Assembly (NCBI GenBank): GCA_005656395.1
Contig: SRSI01000066.1
Span: forward strand, 682,001 to 746,000
Source of the DNA: Strongyloides papillosus
Taxonomy: Eukaryota > Nematoda > Chromadorea > Rhabditida > Strongyloididae
Direction: 5' to 3'
DNA length: 64,000 nucleotides
The translations under genes and the position numbers were made by a program. Below the pieces are notes generated by a model, which ran no database searches, was not told the origin of the DNA, and was given only the letters and a program-made list of their open reading frames with translations. Below are positions 11,196 to 23,932 of this stretch, in pieces (position 1 is the first letter of the stretch; each line of letters starts with the position of its first letter).

Positions 11196-12275
11196 TTAGG
11201 CTTTTTTTGACTTTTTCTGGGTCTTAGCATGTTTTGAATTTTTTTTATCTTTCTTTTTGGTTCCTGAAGAAGATCCTCTTTCAATCGAAATGCTTTTACT
11301 ATCTTTCTTCTGCCATTCAAATCTTTTTTTATGAGAATATTTATAAATATTTCCAATTTCAGCAAGTATTTTAGCTATTGGTACCAAATCAACTTTCTTA
11401 GTCATATCACCATCAGGATTTTTAAGTTTTTCAACTGGTGTTAAATTTCCAATAAGAGCCACAATTTTTCTGTACTCTGATGGGACAAGTTCGTCAAATA
11501 TATAATCAGGTTCTTTGGAAGTAAATAATTCACCTTTCATTGCTTTAATCTCATCCATTTCTGTTTCTCTACACCAAAATACTGCATCAGGATCATGAAG
11601 TTCCAATACTGTTATTATCCAACTTTCTAAATCATCTTTCGGGTATTGAAATACACTATGATGAGAGGAACGGCTACAATATTTTATAGTTCCAGCAAAG
11701 TTAGGTAAATCTTTTACAGCATGAACGAATTTTTTTCCTGTGTAGCAACGTACGAGTCCAAAATCAAGCATAAAGATAACATCTTCTTGACCAGGTCCTC
11801 CTATTGTATAATTGTGAGGCTTTATATCTCTATGAACAAAACCAGCACTATGAAATGCTTCTAGTGCCTCTAATGTTTGTTCAGCTATCTTCCATGATGT
11901 ATTATCAGAAAAGCATTGATCCTTTGATTCTTTCATCAAATCTTTGAGGGATTTCCCAACAAGCGTCATTAACATGAAGCGTAGAGGTGGTAATTCTCCA
12001 CGATCAACCACTTTAATAAAGTGTTTTTTGTGATTATCATCTGGGAGAGCCTGAATTTCTAGTAATATTGTTTCCTCCCATAATAAACGTGGTTCAAATT
12101 TATCTTTTTTACCAGGCATAAGTTCTGTTTTTACAGCATATTTCGACTTTTTGATGATTTCCTCAACCAAATAAACTGCACCAAAACCACCTTGACCCAA
12201 TAGTTTTATGACTTTGAATTTACAAAAATCACAGTCAATTGTTCTGTTCTTGTCCAATGTTGGAACATTAGGCAT
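11196..12275 (-). CDS. Casein kinase 1-family kinase, TTBK-like (nematode expansion)
   Basis: Intact single-exon Ser/Thr kinase of 359 aa. Glycine loop GQGGFGAVY (27-35), ATP lysine in YAVKTEL (K49), catalytic loop HRDIKPHN and DFGLVR in place of DFG-LAR. The activation segment has the CK1-group form (AGTIKYCSRSSH) without the usual APE. The C-terminal tail is a Lys/Ser-rich run ending KKSKKA. TTBK-like (TTBKL) kinases are greatly expanded in nematodes, and many are male- or germline-expressed with few introns; the lack of introns here fits that group. Substrate unknown. No frame damage is seen. The exact orthologue cannot be named because the group is large and fast-evolving. Confidence 0.88.
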   Translation of the reverse strand: MPNVPTLDKNRTIDCDFCKFKVIKLLGQGGFGAVYLVEEIIKKSKYAVKTELMPGKKDKFEPRLLWEETILLEIQALPDDNHKKHFIKVVDRGELPPLRFMLMTLVGKSLKDLMKESKDQCFSDNTSWKIAEQTLEALEAFHSAGFVHRDIKPHNYTIGGPGQEDVIFMLDFGLVRCYTGKKFVHAVKDLPNFAGTIKYCSRSSHHSVFQYPKDDLESWIITVLELHDPDAVFWCRETEMDEIKAMKGELFTSKEPDYIFDELVPSEYRKIVALIGNLTPVEKLKNPDGDMTKKVDLVPIAKILAEIGNIYKYSHKKRFEWQKKDSKSISIERGSSSGTKKKDKKNSKHAKTQKKSKKA

Positions 12276-15200
12276 ATTTATATCAGGAGCAAATAGTTAG
12301 TTAGATAGGCATAAAATACCTATTAGTATTGCAAAAAGTGTGTAAAAATATATAGTATTAATAGTAATATGGTAATGCAAATTTTTATAAAATTAGCATA
12401 TTCTAACTGATAATAATATGTAAAAATTAAATTTTTTTGTTTTAAGAGAATACACCATGTTAATAATTTAAATATAATATTTATTGATAATATACTGTTG
12501 TATATCATAATATTTATTATTACAGATATTATATTAATTTAAATACTGTTGATAATTTATATTATGAAAATTCATTATGGAGTAAAGATTTTTCTTACTT
12601 AAATGGATTCATCTCATGAACGGGACTTTGAAATAACTGATATTATAATCTTAGATTTACTATTACTGCACATAACTATTGTCATAAAAATTTTAATAGA
12701 AATTGAAAATTATTTTTCGAGCTCGTTTCTCCTCTGTATATATATAGTAGATATAAAAAATAATAAAATAAAGTGGGAAACTGTATTGAAATATAAATTA
12801 ATCTATTCACTTTTTAACTGATTAACAGTTCTCTTTGTCAACTATTTAAAATTATTTATTAATATTTTATAAAATCAATAAGAAAGTAAGGTGTTGTTTG
12901 CTTTTTATGTCTTATATTTGTATAAAATTCCAGACTAGTGTAAATAAAATATGAAAATAAAAAATATAGTATTTTTTGTAAGTATTCCGATAGACAATAG
13001 CATCGAACAATTGAGAAATACAAAATTGATAAAAAGAATGTCTATGGCTTATAAATACTCTCGGAGATTACACTGTAAAAATGTAAAATAAAATATGATT
13101 GACTTCACTGAAAATGATATATAAAGAATATGCTAATATTTTTTAAATATTTTACTTAAGAAAAATGAAAAGAATATACAAATTTCGAAGTTATTGTTTT
13201 TTATAATTATAGAGTAGTTTTATAAGACACGAAGAAGTATCTTTTACAAGTTGATTAAAGAAAATGTAAAAAAGATTATTAGTTAAGTTAAAGAAAAGTA
13301 GTTTACTCAAATATATTATTACAGTTGCTATAAATTTTTTAATCACTAGGTATTTCTACTAAAAACAATATTTAATAGAATAAATTCATTTATATTATAA
13401 CAGTTAAAGATAAAATTCTACTATAAGATTAATCCTGTTGATTAAAAAATATTCACATATAATTTTAAAATACCAGATTTTTGTCAATTAACCAAAATAG
13501 CTATCATCAATTTCAAATAATAAAATCAAGAACTGACTATTTTGAGTTTTGCTTTAACATTTGTGATTATTTACATAATATTCTTCGTTTACTACTAATA
13601 ATTTTTTTCGTCATATTAAACAGTTCGAAATTGGTAACAAAAGCTATTTGTGAACTTATATTAAAAATTATAAAGGTTGTAATGTTTATATTTTGATTTA
13701 ACTTTTCTTAGTTGACTAAAAAGCAAACAATGTAACTTAGATATATCATCTTATTATTATATTTTAATAGTGAGACAATCATCGTTTCATTTATTTTTCT
13801 AAATGTAGTTATATTGTTAACCTTTTACGAAGAATCATTTCTCTTCTAAACTATTCTTGCTTAAAATTTATGTTAATCCATTTTAAGAAATTCAAGACAT
13901 CTTTTCATATAATATATATTTTTTCAATTGCCATTATATTTTACTAATTTGTTATTTTTGTAAAATTGCAAAATTTATTAATAAATGACATTTCATCTTA
14001 ATAAATAAAGATGTTTCTTATACTATTTGATTAAAAATAATAGCAATTTGTTTGTACAAATCTATCGATTTCTCTTTCCACAAATTATGTTAATTTTTTG
14101 TCAACTTCAAAAAAGTCTTTTTTATTTGTCTAACCGTAACTTATTTCTGTGAAACACTAATTGGTTTAATTTTAACACTTAACATAGAAAATTCAATTTC
14201 ACAACAATGACAAATAAATTATAATATATTTTATTGGGTGTATAAAAATTGTGACATGTATTATACTATGAATTTAAGTTAAGTTTGAATTTGATATGTA
14301 TAAATTATGGACAATTTAGTAAACAAAATTATGGTATTATAAACAAATTTATTTTTTTACTTCATATACTATAAAATAATTAGCTAAAACTTTAATGTGA
14401 TAATATTACAATTTTTAATTTCAAATAATGTTTATTAAAATATTTCGCTACATTAAAAAAATACATTATCACAACCAAAAACTTGATTTAAGCCTAAATT
14501 TATTAAATATGTATTCGTTTATTAAAAATGTTCAGTGATTTTTTATTTAAAGTATACTTTTTATAGCTTTATAATAGTCAGAAGTTCAGTTAGTTGTAAA
14601 ATAATCTTTGACAACTAAGGATTTAAATAAATTTGATATATAATAAATTTATCATATGTTGGTTAGCTAATTTTCGAAATTCAAGAGTTGATCATTTTTT
14701 TAGATATAAATTTATTTTTTTTTATAAACAAGAATATTCAAATTTGACACATTTTAAATAAAATTATGTTTAAATAAGAGTTAATCTTTTAATTTAAAAA
14801 TAACTGACTCACTTCAAAACGCCACTATTTAAGAAAATGATTAAATGATATTTTATCTTTAATTTAAATGTATTATTTTAAAAGTCCAACAAATTTATTA
14901 GTATATTTACCACTATAATCCTACAGAAGAAAAATTATACTAACTTTTTCTAAAATAGTAAACTTATAATTTATTATTGTATATTAATTTGACACACTCT
15001 TAAGTTATATTATTTATAAAATTAGATCATTTTAGAAAACACATTTAATAAAAGTTTGGAACCAAAATTACAAAAAAATACTGTATTTTTGTAAATTTTC
15101 AATCTACCATTAAAAAAACTAAAATTATTTTTTACTTTTGACTACTACCTGTAAAATATTTTCTCAAAATAAATCTATTTTTATAATAAGCACGTTGTAG

Positions 15201-16783
15201 AAAAAATTTTTAAATTATATCTTTTCTGAAAAATCTAAAATTTATAACCATATGATAGCCTAATTTAATTTTTTTATCATGATATGTTTTTTGAAGAAGT
15301 TAATCAGTTAAATTATATATTTCTACTTAAAATAACCTTATGATTATATATAATTAATCATTACATTTACAGTCATTATTATTTTATCAAAAAATTACTT
15401 TTAACAATATTCAACCTTTTGTTTAAATCATTTATTATTTATTGGAAATTATCAAAACCAATTAAAATACATATACAATTAACTATGATATCAAACATTA
15501 CATATGGTAAAAATCCTATTAATTTTAAATCACTTTAAAAAAAGCCGTCTTTCATTGAGAATAACAAAATTAGACGTTACTAAAATATATTGTTGATTCT
15601 TAAAATTATTTATTCTATAGGTTAAAACTATAAATTGACATAAATATAATATAATAGCTGTTAACCTTCTAATTATACCTAAAAAATCTACATTATTCAC
15701 TCAACAAAACTTTATCAATCTATAATTTTGATAAGAGTCTTAATAGTTTTCGTTACAAAAAATTGATTACATTTTTAGTATTATAATGATGATTCAATAT
15801 AGTTCATTTACTTTTAAAATTCGAAAGATACTTTTTTTATATCATAAGATTTATTTGTAAAATTTGAATGTATTTATCAAGGTTCTTGATATCATTTACA
15901 AATTGAATAATTAAAAAAAAATTACTTACGATTTTTATGACAATAAAAATGTCCAAATGATTGCCTTTGAATAGAGGATGCAAATATGGTAATTAACTCT
16001 GAAAAAATGATAAATTTTAAACAACTTTTATAGCCTTGAAAATTGTATAGTCTATTCCACGCGCAAAATTCTTTTTTGTATTTACTGTGGCGCGGCCACT
16101 TTGTAGAATTTTTAACATGATCAACACAATTTTGCACAAAAAAGGGTGTAGCATTTTTTTGCGTTTTCTTGATTTACAATTTTTTTCCATAAAATATTAC
16201 CATCTGGTTCATTATGATATAATATATGTATGTAGTTTTTGTTATTGTTGTCATTTTATTTGACATCAAATCACTATATTTATACCCATACCTTATAATA
16301 CTAGTCTTTAAGAAGTGCACTCCTTTTTAACTCCCGCATTTTTATCTTTTCTTTGACATCAAATAATGAAAATATAAAGTGGAGTTTCATTTATGAATAA
16401 TAAAATCATTGTATCATATTACGATCAAATTTATTGATCAGTCTATATTTAAAGATGGTATAACTATATTTTATGTTAAACTTTTTTATACCCATAATAT
16501 ATAAATATATTTTCAATGAGAAAAGTAGTTATCAATATACTTTGTAATTTAATTTATTGAAAAAGTAATTATTAAGTTAAAAGTTGATTGATATTTAAAT
16601 TGGTTTATTATTTCTAATCTTTAAATGATATTTATTACAAATTTACATTATTTGCTTACTAATTACATATTTAAATATTTGTAATTTTGACATCACTTCT
16701 TTTTTTAGTTAATGCTGTAATTTTAAAGACAGTTTAATATTATATTGTTAAAATATTCTATAAGTCAATTTATAATAACTATA
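12276..16783. other. Long AT-rich intergenic region
   Basis: About 4.5 kb with no recognisable gene. Open frames are short and low-complexity. One island of more balanced composition lies at 15.92-16.15 kb (described separately). The promoter of the + strand myosin gene must lie in the right-hand part. Confidence 0.5.
15922..16137 (-). other. Unexplained GC-richer island with open frame and perfect hairpin
   Basis: On the minus strand an ATG frame of 71 codons spans the island and ends at a sequence that is also a strong splice donor (CGTAAGT). A TTTTTTCAG acceptor-like site lies inside it. Around 16090-16102 is a perfect inverted repeat, GTGGC-CGC-GCCAC, very GC-rich for this genome. The protein (Cys, Trp and Lys-rich) is not one I recognise. 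It could be an exon of an unrecognised gene, a relic, or part of a structured RNA gene; the evidence does not choose between them. Confidence 0.25.
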
Positions 16784-19700
16784 ATGGATCCAATGTGTAC
16801 ACTTGGTAGGCAAGAGAAGTTCCCCTTAGAAAGCTATACAAAAGGAACATCTGTATGGATTAGAGATAACGAATTGGTGTGGAAATGTTATATTTTACAA
16901 GATAGTATAAAATTTTCTCAATCTAAAATATTATTACAAAACACTGATGATGAAGATGATGTTATTGAATATGATATTTTAAAAAATAATCTACCTTTTT
17001 TAAAAAATCCTGATATTTTAAGGGGAAAGAATGATCTGACTAGTTTATCATATCTCCATGAACCGGCTGTTTTAAGCAATTTACAATATAGATTTGAAAC
17101 GTTGTCATCTATTTATACTTATTGTGGAATTGTATTAGTTGCCATTAATCCTTATTGTGATTGTTCAAATTTGTATGGTGATGAGGTCATAAAAGTTTAT
17201 AGCGGTGTTGGTAAACAAGTTCGTGGTCTTGATCCTCATATTTATGCAATCTCTGAAGAAGCATATTATGACTTATGTGAATATGGAAAAAATCAATCTA
17301 TTATTGTTAGTGGTGAAAGTGGAGCAGGGAAAACAGTTAGTGCTAAATTTGTAATGCGATATCTTGCTACTGTTGCATCTAATTGGAAGGAGAATGAAAA
17401 GAATGAAATAGGGATAGAAAAAAAGGTATTAGCATCAAATCCAATTATGGAAGCTATTGGAAATGCTAAAACAATAAGAAATGATAATTCATCACGTTTT
17501 GGAAAGTTTATTAAAATAAATTTCGACGAAAGGCGAACTATATCAGGAGCCCAAATGAAGACATATTTGTTAGAAACATCACGTGTCGTATTTCAAACTA
17601 CTTATGAACGTAATTACCATATTTTTTATCAAATGTGTGCTGCAAAAAATCATCATATATTAAAAAACTTAGATTTAATGGATTGTATTAAATATAACTA
17701 CTTATATGGGGGAGAATGTGATGTCATTGATGGTGTAGATGATGAGAAAGAATTTCATGAAACTCTAGACGCTTTAACACGACTGGGGATTTCCGATGAG
17801 TTAAAACATAATATTTTTAAACTTCTAGCTGCGATATTGATTATGGGAAATATAGACTATGTAGAAATAAGTGAGAATGTTGCTCAAGTCACTGATGATA
17901 ATTCACTTAATATTTGTGCGAGTTTATTGTCTGTTGATTCTTCCACTTTAAAACTTTGGTTAACTGCAAGAGAAATTCGGTGCGGAAAGGAGTTAATGAG
18001 AAAACCTTTATCAAAAATTGAGGCATTAGTTAATAGAGATGCTTTATCAAAACTTTTATATTCATCATTATTCAATTGGATAGTTGAACAGATAAATATT
18101 TCTCTTTCAGTAGAAAAAAATGCTATCAAATATCAAAAAGGAAAAAAATGTGAACCTAAATTTATTGGTGTTTTAGATATCTATGGTTTTGAAACATTTA
18201 CTATTAATTCATTCGAGCAATTTTGTATTAATTATGCAAATGAAAAATTACAACAACAATTCAATCAACATGTTTTTAAATTAGAACAAGAAGAATATGT
18301 TAAAGAAGGAATTGAGTGGGTTCGTATAGATTTTTATGATAATCAACCTTGTATTGATTTAATCGAAAACAGGCCAGGTATCATAGATTATCTAGATGAA
18401 CAATGTAAAGTTGGTAGAGGAACGGATGATGATTGGCTAAGGACAATGAGTACTTGCAAAAATGTTTCAAAAAATCCAAATTTTTTGCTGCCAAAAATAT
18501 CTGATCCCAGTTTTATTGTTAAACATTTTGCTGCTGATGTTCAATATAAAATTGAGGGATTTTTAGAGAAAAATAAAAATACTGTAAATGAACAGTTGCT
18601 AGAAGTTGTTTTGAATTCACAATCTGATTTTATTAAAAATGTTATGGTTGATAATGTTGGAATGTCTACTAGTGGAAATGAAAGAAAAAAAACTGTTTCG
18701 TTTAAATTTAGAGAGTCATTAAAAGAGTTAATTTTAGTTTTAAGTTCAACAACACCTCATTACGTCCGATGTATTAAACCAAATGACGTCAAAGAAAGTT
18801 TTTTTATGGAACCCAAAAGAAGTATTCAGCAATTACGAGCATGTGGAATTTTAGAAACTGTGAGACTTAGTGCTGCAGGATATCCTTCACGGATGGAGTA
18901 TGAAGATTTTGGCCGTAGGTATCGTGTTCTATATACTGTTGACTCCAAACTTTGGAAGAATAATTGCAAAAAATTTGCTGAGATAACATGTACAGAATAT
19001 CTTGAAAATGAGAAATTTGCTTTAGGAAAAACAAAAATGTTTTTCAGAACCGGTCAAATTGCTCAATTAGAAAGGCTACGTCACGATAAGTTTTCCAATG
19101 CAGCTCTTACTATTCAATGTTTTTGGAGAAAATGTCAAGCAGTGAAATTATTTAAGGCTAGAAAAGGTGCTCTTCTTTTAATTCAAGGATCTTTAAAAGC
19201 TTTCTTGGCATATCGTCGTATAAGATATCTTCAAATGTACAGAGCTGCTATTGAAATTCAATCTAAATGGCGTGGTTATTACCATAGACAAAATTATAAA
19301 AAAGTTTGTAAATCCGTTCTTGTCATTCAAACGTATTATCGAAGAAATGTTGCCAAGAAGGAATATATGCGTCAACGGTATGAACAAGCAGCACTTACAA
19401 TTCAAAGATATGCTCGTGGATGGCTTGTTAGAAAAGAACAAATTGAAAGAACTCGAAAAATTATTAAAGTTCAATGTTTAGTTCGAAGGTGGTTAGCTCG
19501 ACGTAAATTACGTGAATTGAAAATTGAGGCAAAAAGTGTTGGTCATTTACAAAAACTTAACAAAGGACTTGAAAATAAAATTATTTCACTGCAACAAAAA
19601 CTTGACATTGCTGTTTCAAATATTGAGGTAGTTAATGAAAAAGAGAAAAAAATTGAATTGTTGTCTAAAGAAATCGAAAGATTTGAGATTGAAAGGTAAG

Positions 19701-22700
19701 GCAAAAATTAAAAGATTTTGTTTAATAATTTATTTTATAGATTGTCTTTATTAGAAATTAAAAAAAATTATGAGAAAATGAAAGAGGAAATGACGTTCTT
19801 AAAAAATCAAATAAATGAAAAAGACAAATACATTGATGATTTAAATAAAGTAATTAAAGATAAAGAACATTTAGAAAATGTATGTTTTTATGTTTAAAAA
19901 AACTTTTGTTTTAACAATTTAATTTTAGCTTTTTGAAAAGGAAAAGCAAAAAGTAGTTGAATTAAATGAAGAACTTAATAAAGCATCATTAGAAAATATG
20001 AAACTAACAAAAGAGCGTTCTGAACTTCGTACAGAATTGAAGATAGAGTGTGCTGGACGTTTAGATGCTCAGAGTCAGGTAGAAGAAATGAAGAATCAAT
20101 TGATGGAAAATGCTTATCTTCTTGCACCTGAAAGCAGTCCTGAAATAAGTGATGATGAATCTATACTTAATGATATCATACATACTCCTTCTAGAAGGAA
20201 TAGACAAAATGGTTTAGAAATTGATGTAACTTCTACGGAAAGAGAAACTGATGGTGAGTTGAATGGAACTGCTACTGTTTCAAAAATAGTTACGAGTGCT
20301 ACATTCTTTTTTGATAAAATCTTTTATGGTAACACATGAGATTAGCTTCCTTTTTTAATTTTTTTTTGACATATTTAGTCATTTAACAAATTTGCCATAG
20401 AAATTATTATATTAATAACGGTTATTCATAATTTATTATGAATCTTGATTTTTTTTAAATCACTTTTGTTTTTTACATATATATATTTATATATTATGTT
20501 GCATTGTTAATTTTGTTTAGACAGTTTGTATGATTAATTAAATACCATTTTATTTACTAATTTATGCTCTTTATCTTTACCATATAACAAATCTACGATT
20601 CTTTAACTCTTTTTGATGTTAAAATTTTAGGTAAATCATCACATGAAGATACTTCTGTAATTAATAAACAGATGACTATGTTACTATCCCAACAAAAGAT
20701 TATTCAAAACTTAAGGTATCGTGAAGATGAACTAAAAAGAAAAGTAGACGATTTATTGTCTAGTGTTGAGGAATTATCTGCATCACATATGTGTTGCAAT
20801 AGTTATGATAACTTAAAGTACATTTCTTTAGAAAATTCATATAACAAATTAAAACTTGAAATGTCCTTATTGTTGGGTGAAAAAATTTCAAATAAATCTT
20901 TTCTTTCTAATATTCCTGTTTTTGGTAATTCTGGTGATAAAAATTTCAAAGATATCTTTAATAGACTGATTAATGAAAATGAAAAATTAATTATGGAAAG
21001 TAATGAGTTAAAATTCCTACTGACAAAATGCTTGAAAACATCCGATTTAGCATCATCGAAAGATTCAAACATTAATTATATAGAATATGATAATGAAGAG
21101 GAAGACTCAATAATAGGAAGTGACTCATACAATCCATTAGAAACAGAACTATCCTTGTTGAGAGAAATAACATATCTGAAAAATAAGCTTTTGTTTAAAG
21201 AACAGCAACTAGAAGAAAAAACTATAAATATTGAAAAACTCCACCAGAGAATAGAAAATTTGACTCCATTTATCGTAAGTTAATTGAAAAAATGTATAAA
21301 ATTTTATGTTAAAAGATAAAAAAATCACGTGAGATTATATTTATTGAATGGTTCACTGTATTTACCAAATAATATATAATTTTTATAAGCATGATAAAAA
21401 TCCCTCGAGATAATTAAACATGATATGCGAAATAGTAGATTAGGTTATATTTTATATATAAATTTTAGAGATTATAGTTTTTTGCTTCTTTTGTTAATAA
21501 TTTTTTGATTCCGTTTGCATTTTATTTGCTAGACATTAGATTTCTATAAAATATTAATTTAATTATAAATAAATTAATATTTATAGATTATTGGAAGTTA
21601 TCATTCAATTTCATGTCTCCAAATATTATTTAATATTCATATAATTGTCAATATATCTTGTGCAGGTGAGATAAACAACACGCCCTTTTTTATTTGAATA
21701 TTGTTATTGAATGTGGCAATATAATATTTGGTTACCATTGTATAGTTGTAAGAAAATACCACATTGATGAAGAGTCACTTTTTTTCTAGGTTTATTACTT
21801 ATTTTACAGACACTTTCAAATTATCTGTACATATTTATATTGGTTAACTAATTTTTATTTTATTTCATAAAATTATTCTTATTAATACTCTTTGAAATAT
21901 CTTCCATAAAGTAAACAATACTTTGTACATCTACATCATTTTTATTTTATAGTACATATATTAACAAATATTATATAGATATATTTGTGGAAGTATATCT
22001 ATATTTGGGGTTTTGTATCCGTATTGAAAATTCATAATATATTGAATGAATAATATAATATTAAAATGAGCGAATATAAAAATACTCAATTTACTCAAAG
22101 TCCTGACTTTTATCAATTGGCTTTTCCAACAATTGATGATATGGTCAATGAAAATGTAAATATAAAAATTTTTTAATTTTATTTATCTTACAAAATAATT
22201 TTTTCCAGAAAGTTGAGGATAGTCAAAGTTACCTTGATTGTGCAGGTCAAATTATAAATCTCGTAGATGAAAATTTATCACTACAAGAAAAAATCAATAA
22301 ACAAAGTGAGAAGATTGAACAAATGAGAAGAAATTCATCCAATGAAAATACAGAATATGATAAAGATAATTCAGTTTCTGAGCATAATAAAGGTTTAATA
22401 AAAGTTACAAATATACCGGAGTTTGCTAATAGTTTGGTGATTGGATTAAGGGCAAAGATTATTAAAGTCATTCCTCCATTATTACCAGCAAAAATTATAT
22501 TTGGTGCTTTGCGGTTATTTGACAAAGAAAATGATGAAATTGGTTTTACTAATTGTTTCACAAATATACATGATAATATTAAAGAAGTTTTTAATGTATG
22601 TTTCTATTTAATATATTTCATAATTATAGTATTCTTTTGTAGGAAAGTTCTGATTTTGATGTTGTATTAATTTGGTTCGTTAATTCATGGAAATTATTAA

Positions 22701-23548
22701 ATTTATTAAGACAATATTCAATGAATGATGATACATGCAAAAGTATATGGTATGAAAAAAATACAGAACAACAAAAAATGATGATTTTACAGAATATTCA
22801 TACAGAAAGTTTTAGGCGTCAATTGGAAACGAGAATTGAAAGTGGTTATAATATTATTCTAAAAAAACATATTGAAATTGTTTTGACACCAAAAATAGTC
22901 CCTGCAATTCTTATGCATGATGAAACAAAAGGTCAAAATAAAAATGACAAAAGTCTTTATAATTTACTCGATTTTATGGCTTCAATATATACTAAATTAA
23001 AACGTATGAATGCTGATGATACAATTATACAACAATTTTTTTCTCAACTCACGCAATGGGTATCATCACTTTCATTAAATCATATGTTATTTAGAAAAGA
23101 TTTATGTAGTTTTGAAAGAGCTTTTATTATTAAGCATAATGTAACTGAATTGGGTGATTGGTTGAAAAAGAATAATCTTTCTAAATTTTGTGAATATTTA
23201 GAACCATTAATACAGGCAACTCATCTTATACAATCTCAAAAAACAGTACAAAATGTAGAAACATTATGTGGTTCAATGACAAGTTCTTTAAAACCAAGGC
23301 AAATAATAAGTATCCTTCAACATTATACACCATCTATTGATTTTGAAGATGATGAGCCAACACCAGAATTTTTACGGATGGTTAAGGAACATTTAGCAAA
23401 AAGAGAAAAAGAAAATGATGAATCACTGGTACGTGGAACATACATTGAACCATTTAATATTGAAAATTTTGTATATTCTGATGATAATTTGGAAGATATT
23501 TCAATTCCTCCATGTTTAAGACTAATCTCTTATTGTAAATTAATTTAA
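16784..23548 (+). CDS. hum-2: Class V unconventional myosin heavy chain
   Basis: Actin-based motor that carries vesicles and organelles. Exons: 16784-19695, 19741-19879, 19929-20253 (or 20328), 20631-21274, 22209-22595, 22643-23548; the sum is 5313 nt, in frame, about 1770 aa, usual for myosin V. Motor: P-loop GESGAGKT near residue 177, switch I NDNSSRFGK, switch II LDIYGFETF, actin-binding segment and converter; SH1 region RACGILETVR. Six IQ motifs follow (AALTIQ..., ALLLIQ..., AAIEIQ..., SVLVIQ..., AALTIQ..., IIKVQ...), then coiled coil, then the DIL globular cargo-binding domain in the last two exons (PEFANSLVIGLR, PLLPAKIIFGALR, EPLIQATHLIQ). A second in-frame ATG 39 nt upstream (16745) is possible; 16784 gives the more typical start. 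The 75-nt difference between two phase-1 donors in exon 3 and an internal ATG exon at 22066 suggest several products. Six IQs plus DIL make the class certain; the symbol is by analogy to the C. elegans class V gene. Confidence 0.93.
22066..22155 (+). promoter_or_regulatory. Alternative first exon for a DIL-domain-only myosin V product
   Basis: Inside the 934-bp intron before the DIL exons lies an ATG followed by 30 codons (MSEYKNTQFTQ...) ending at a GTAAAT donor in phase 0. The next exon (22209) accepts phase 0, as does the long-transcript donor at 21274. A stop (TAA, 22051) lies in frame upstream and no AG lies between it and the ATG, so this cannot be an internal exon of the long message in that frame. 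Used as a first exon it would give about 460 aa holding only the cargo-binding tail. An acceptor-like TATATAG at about 21979 could be a trans-splice site. A chance open frame remains possible. Confidence 0.55.
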
Positions 23549-23932
23549 TTTTTATATATTTATTTTTATTAATTTTGTATCATATCTATATATATATATT
23601 CACTTATAAATTATAAGATAAATAAATACTTTCTACTAATTCATTCAATAATTTTTGTTCTAAACTTCTTCTTTTTGTTCTTACACTACTATTATAAACA
23701 AACATTTGGCACGAGATGACATTGTGGCATGTCTTTAAAGGATTATCCATATGGGAAATTACGTATACTAAAACACAAATCGAAGGACAATTTTTCCGTC
23801 CATCTGTTTGTAATATCTTTCCAATACATTATATTATTCTCTAACTACAATTAGCCTTATAGTTTACTTATATATATAAAGATTAGTTTATAAAACCTTT
23901 ATTTCTTATATTATTTTGCATCTGTAAATAAT
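23549..23932. other. Intergenic region between myosin V and the membrane-protein gene
   Basis: About 380 bp, AT-rich, with a short TA run near 23588. A part around 23690-23830 is more balanced in base composition, perhaps the promoter of the downstream gene. No gene is seen. Confidence 0.4.

Noticed and set aside
12323..12821. Small AT-rich open frames on both strands
   Set aside because: Low-complexity Ile/Leu/Tyr/Asn composition expected by chance; no donors, acceptors or signal features that make sense.
13810..13835. Second copy of the candidate MITE end (TTAACCTTTT)
   Set aside because: Only ten bases match, the following sequence differs, and no opposite end was found.
20672..21283. 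Separate coiled-coil gene of 203 codons
   Set aside because: Fits phase and acceptor as exon 4 of the myosin V tail; the total coding length is in frame with it included.
22323..23548. Separate DIL-domain gene unrelated to the myosin
   Set aside because: The DIL exons accept phase 0 from the myosin donor at 21274 and no other DIL follows the motor, so they belong to myosin V; an additional internal start is treated as a finding.
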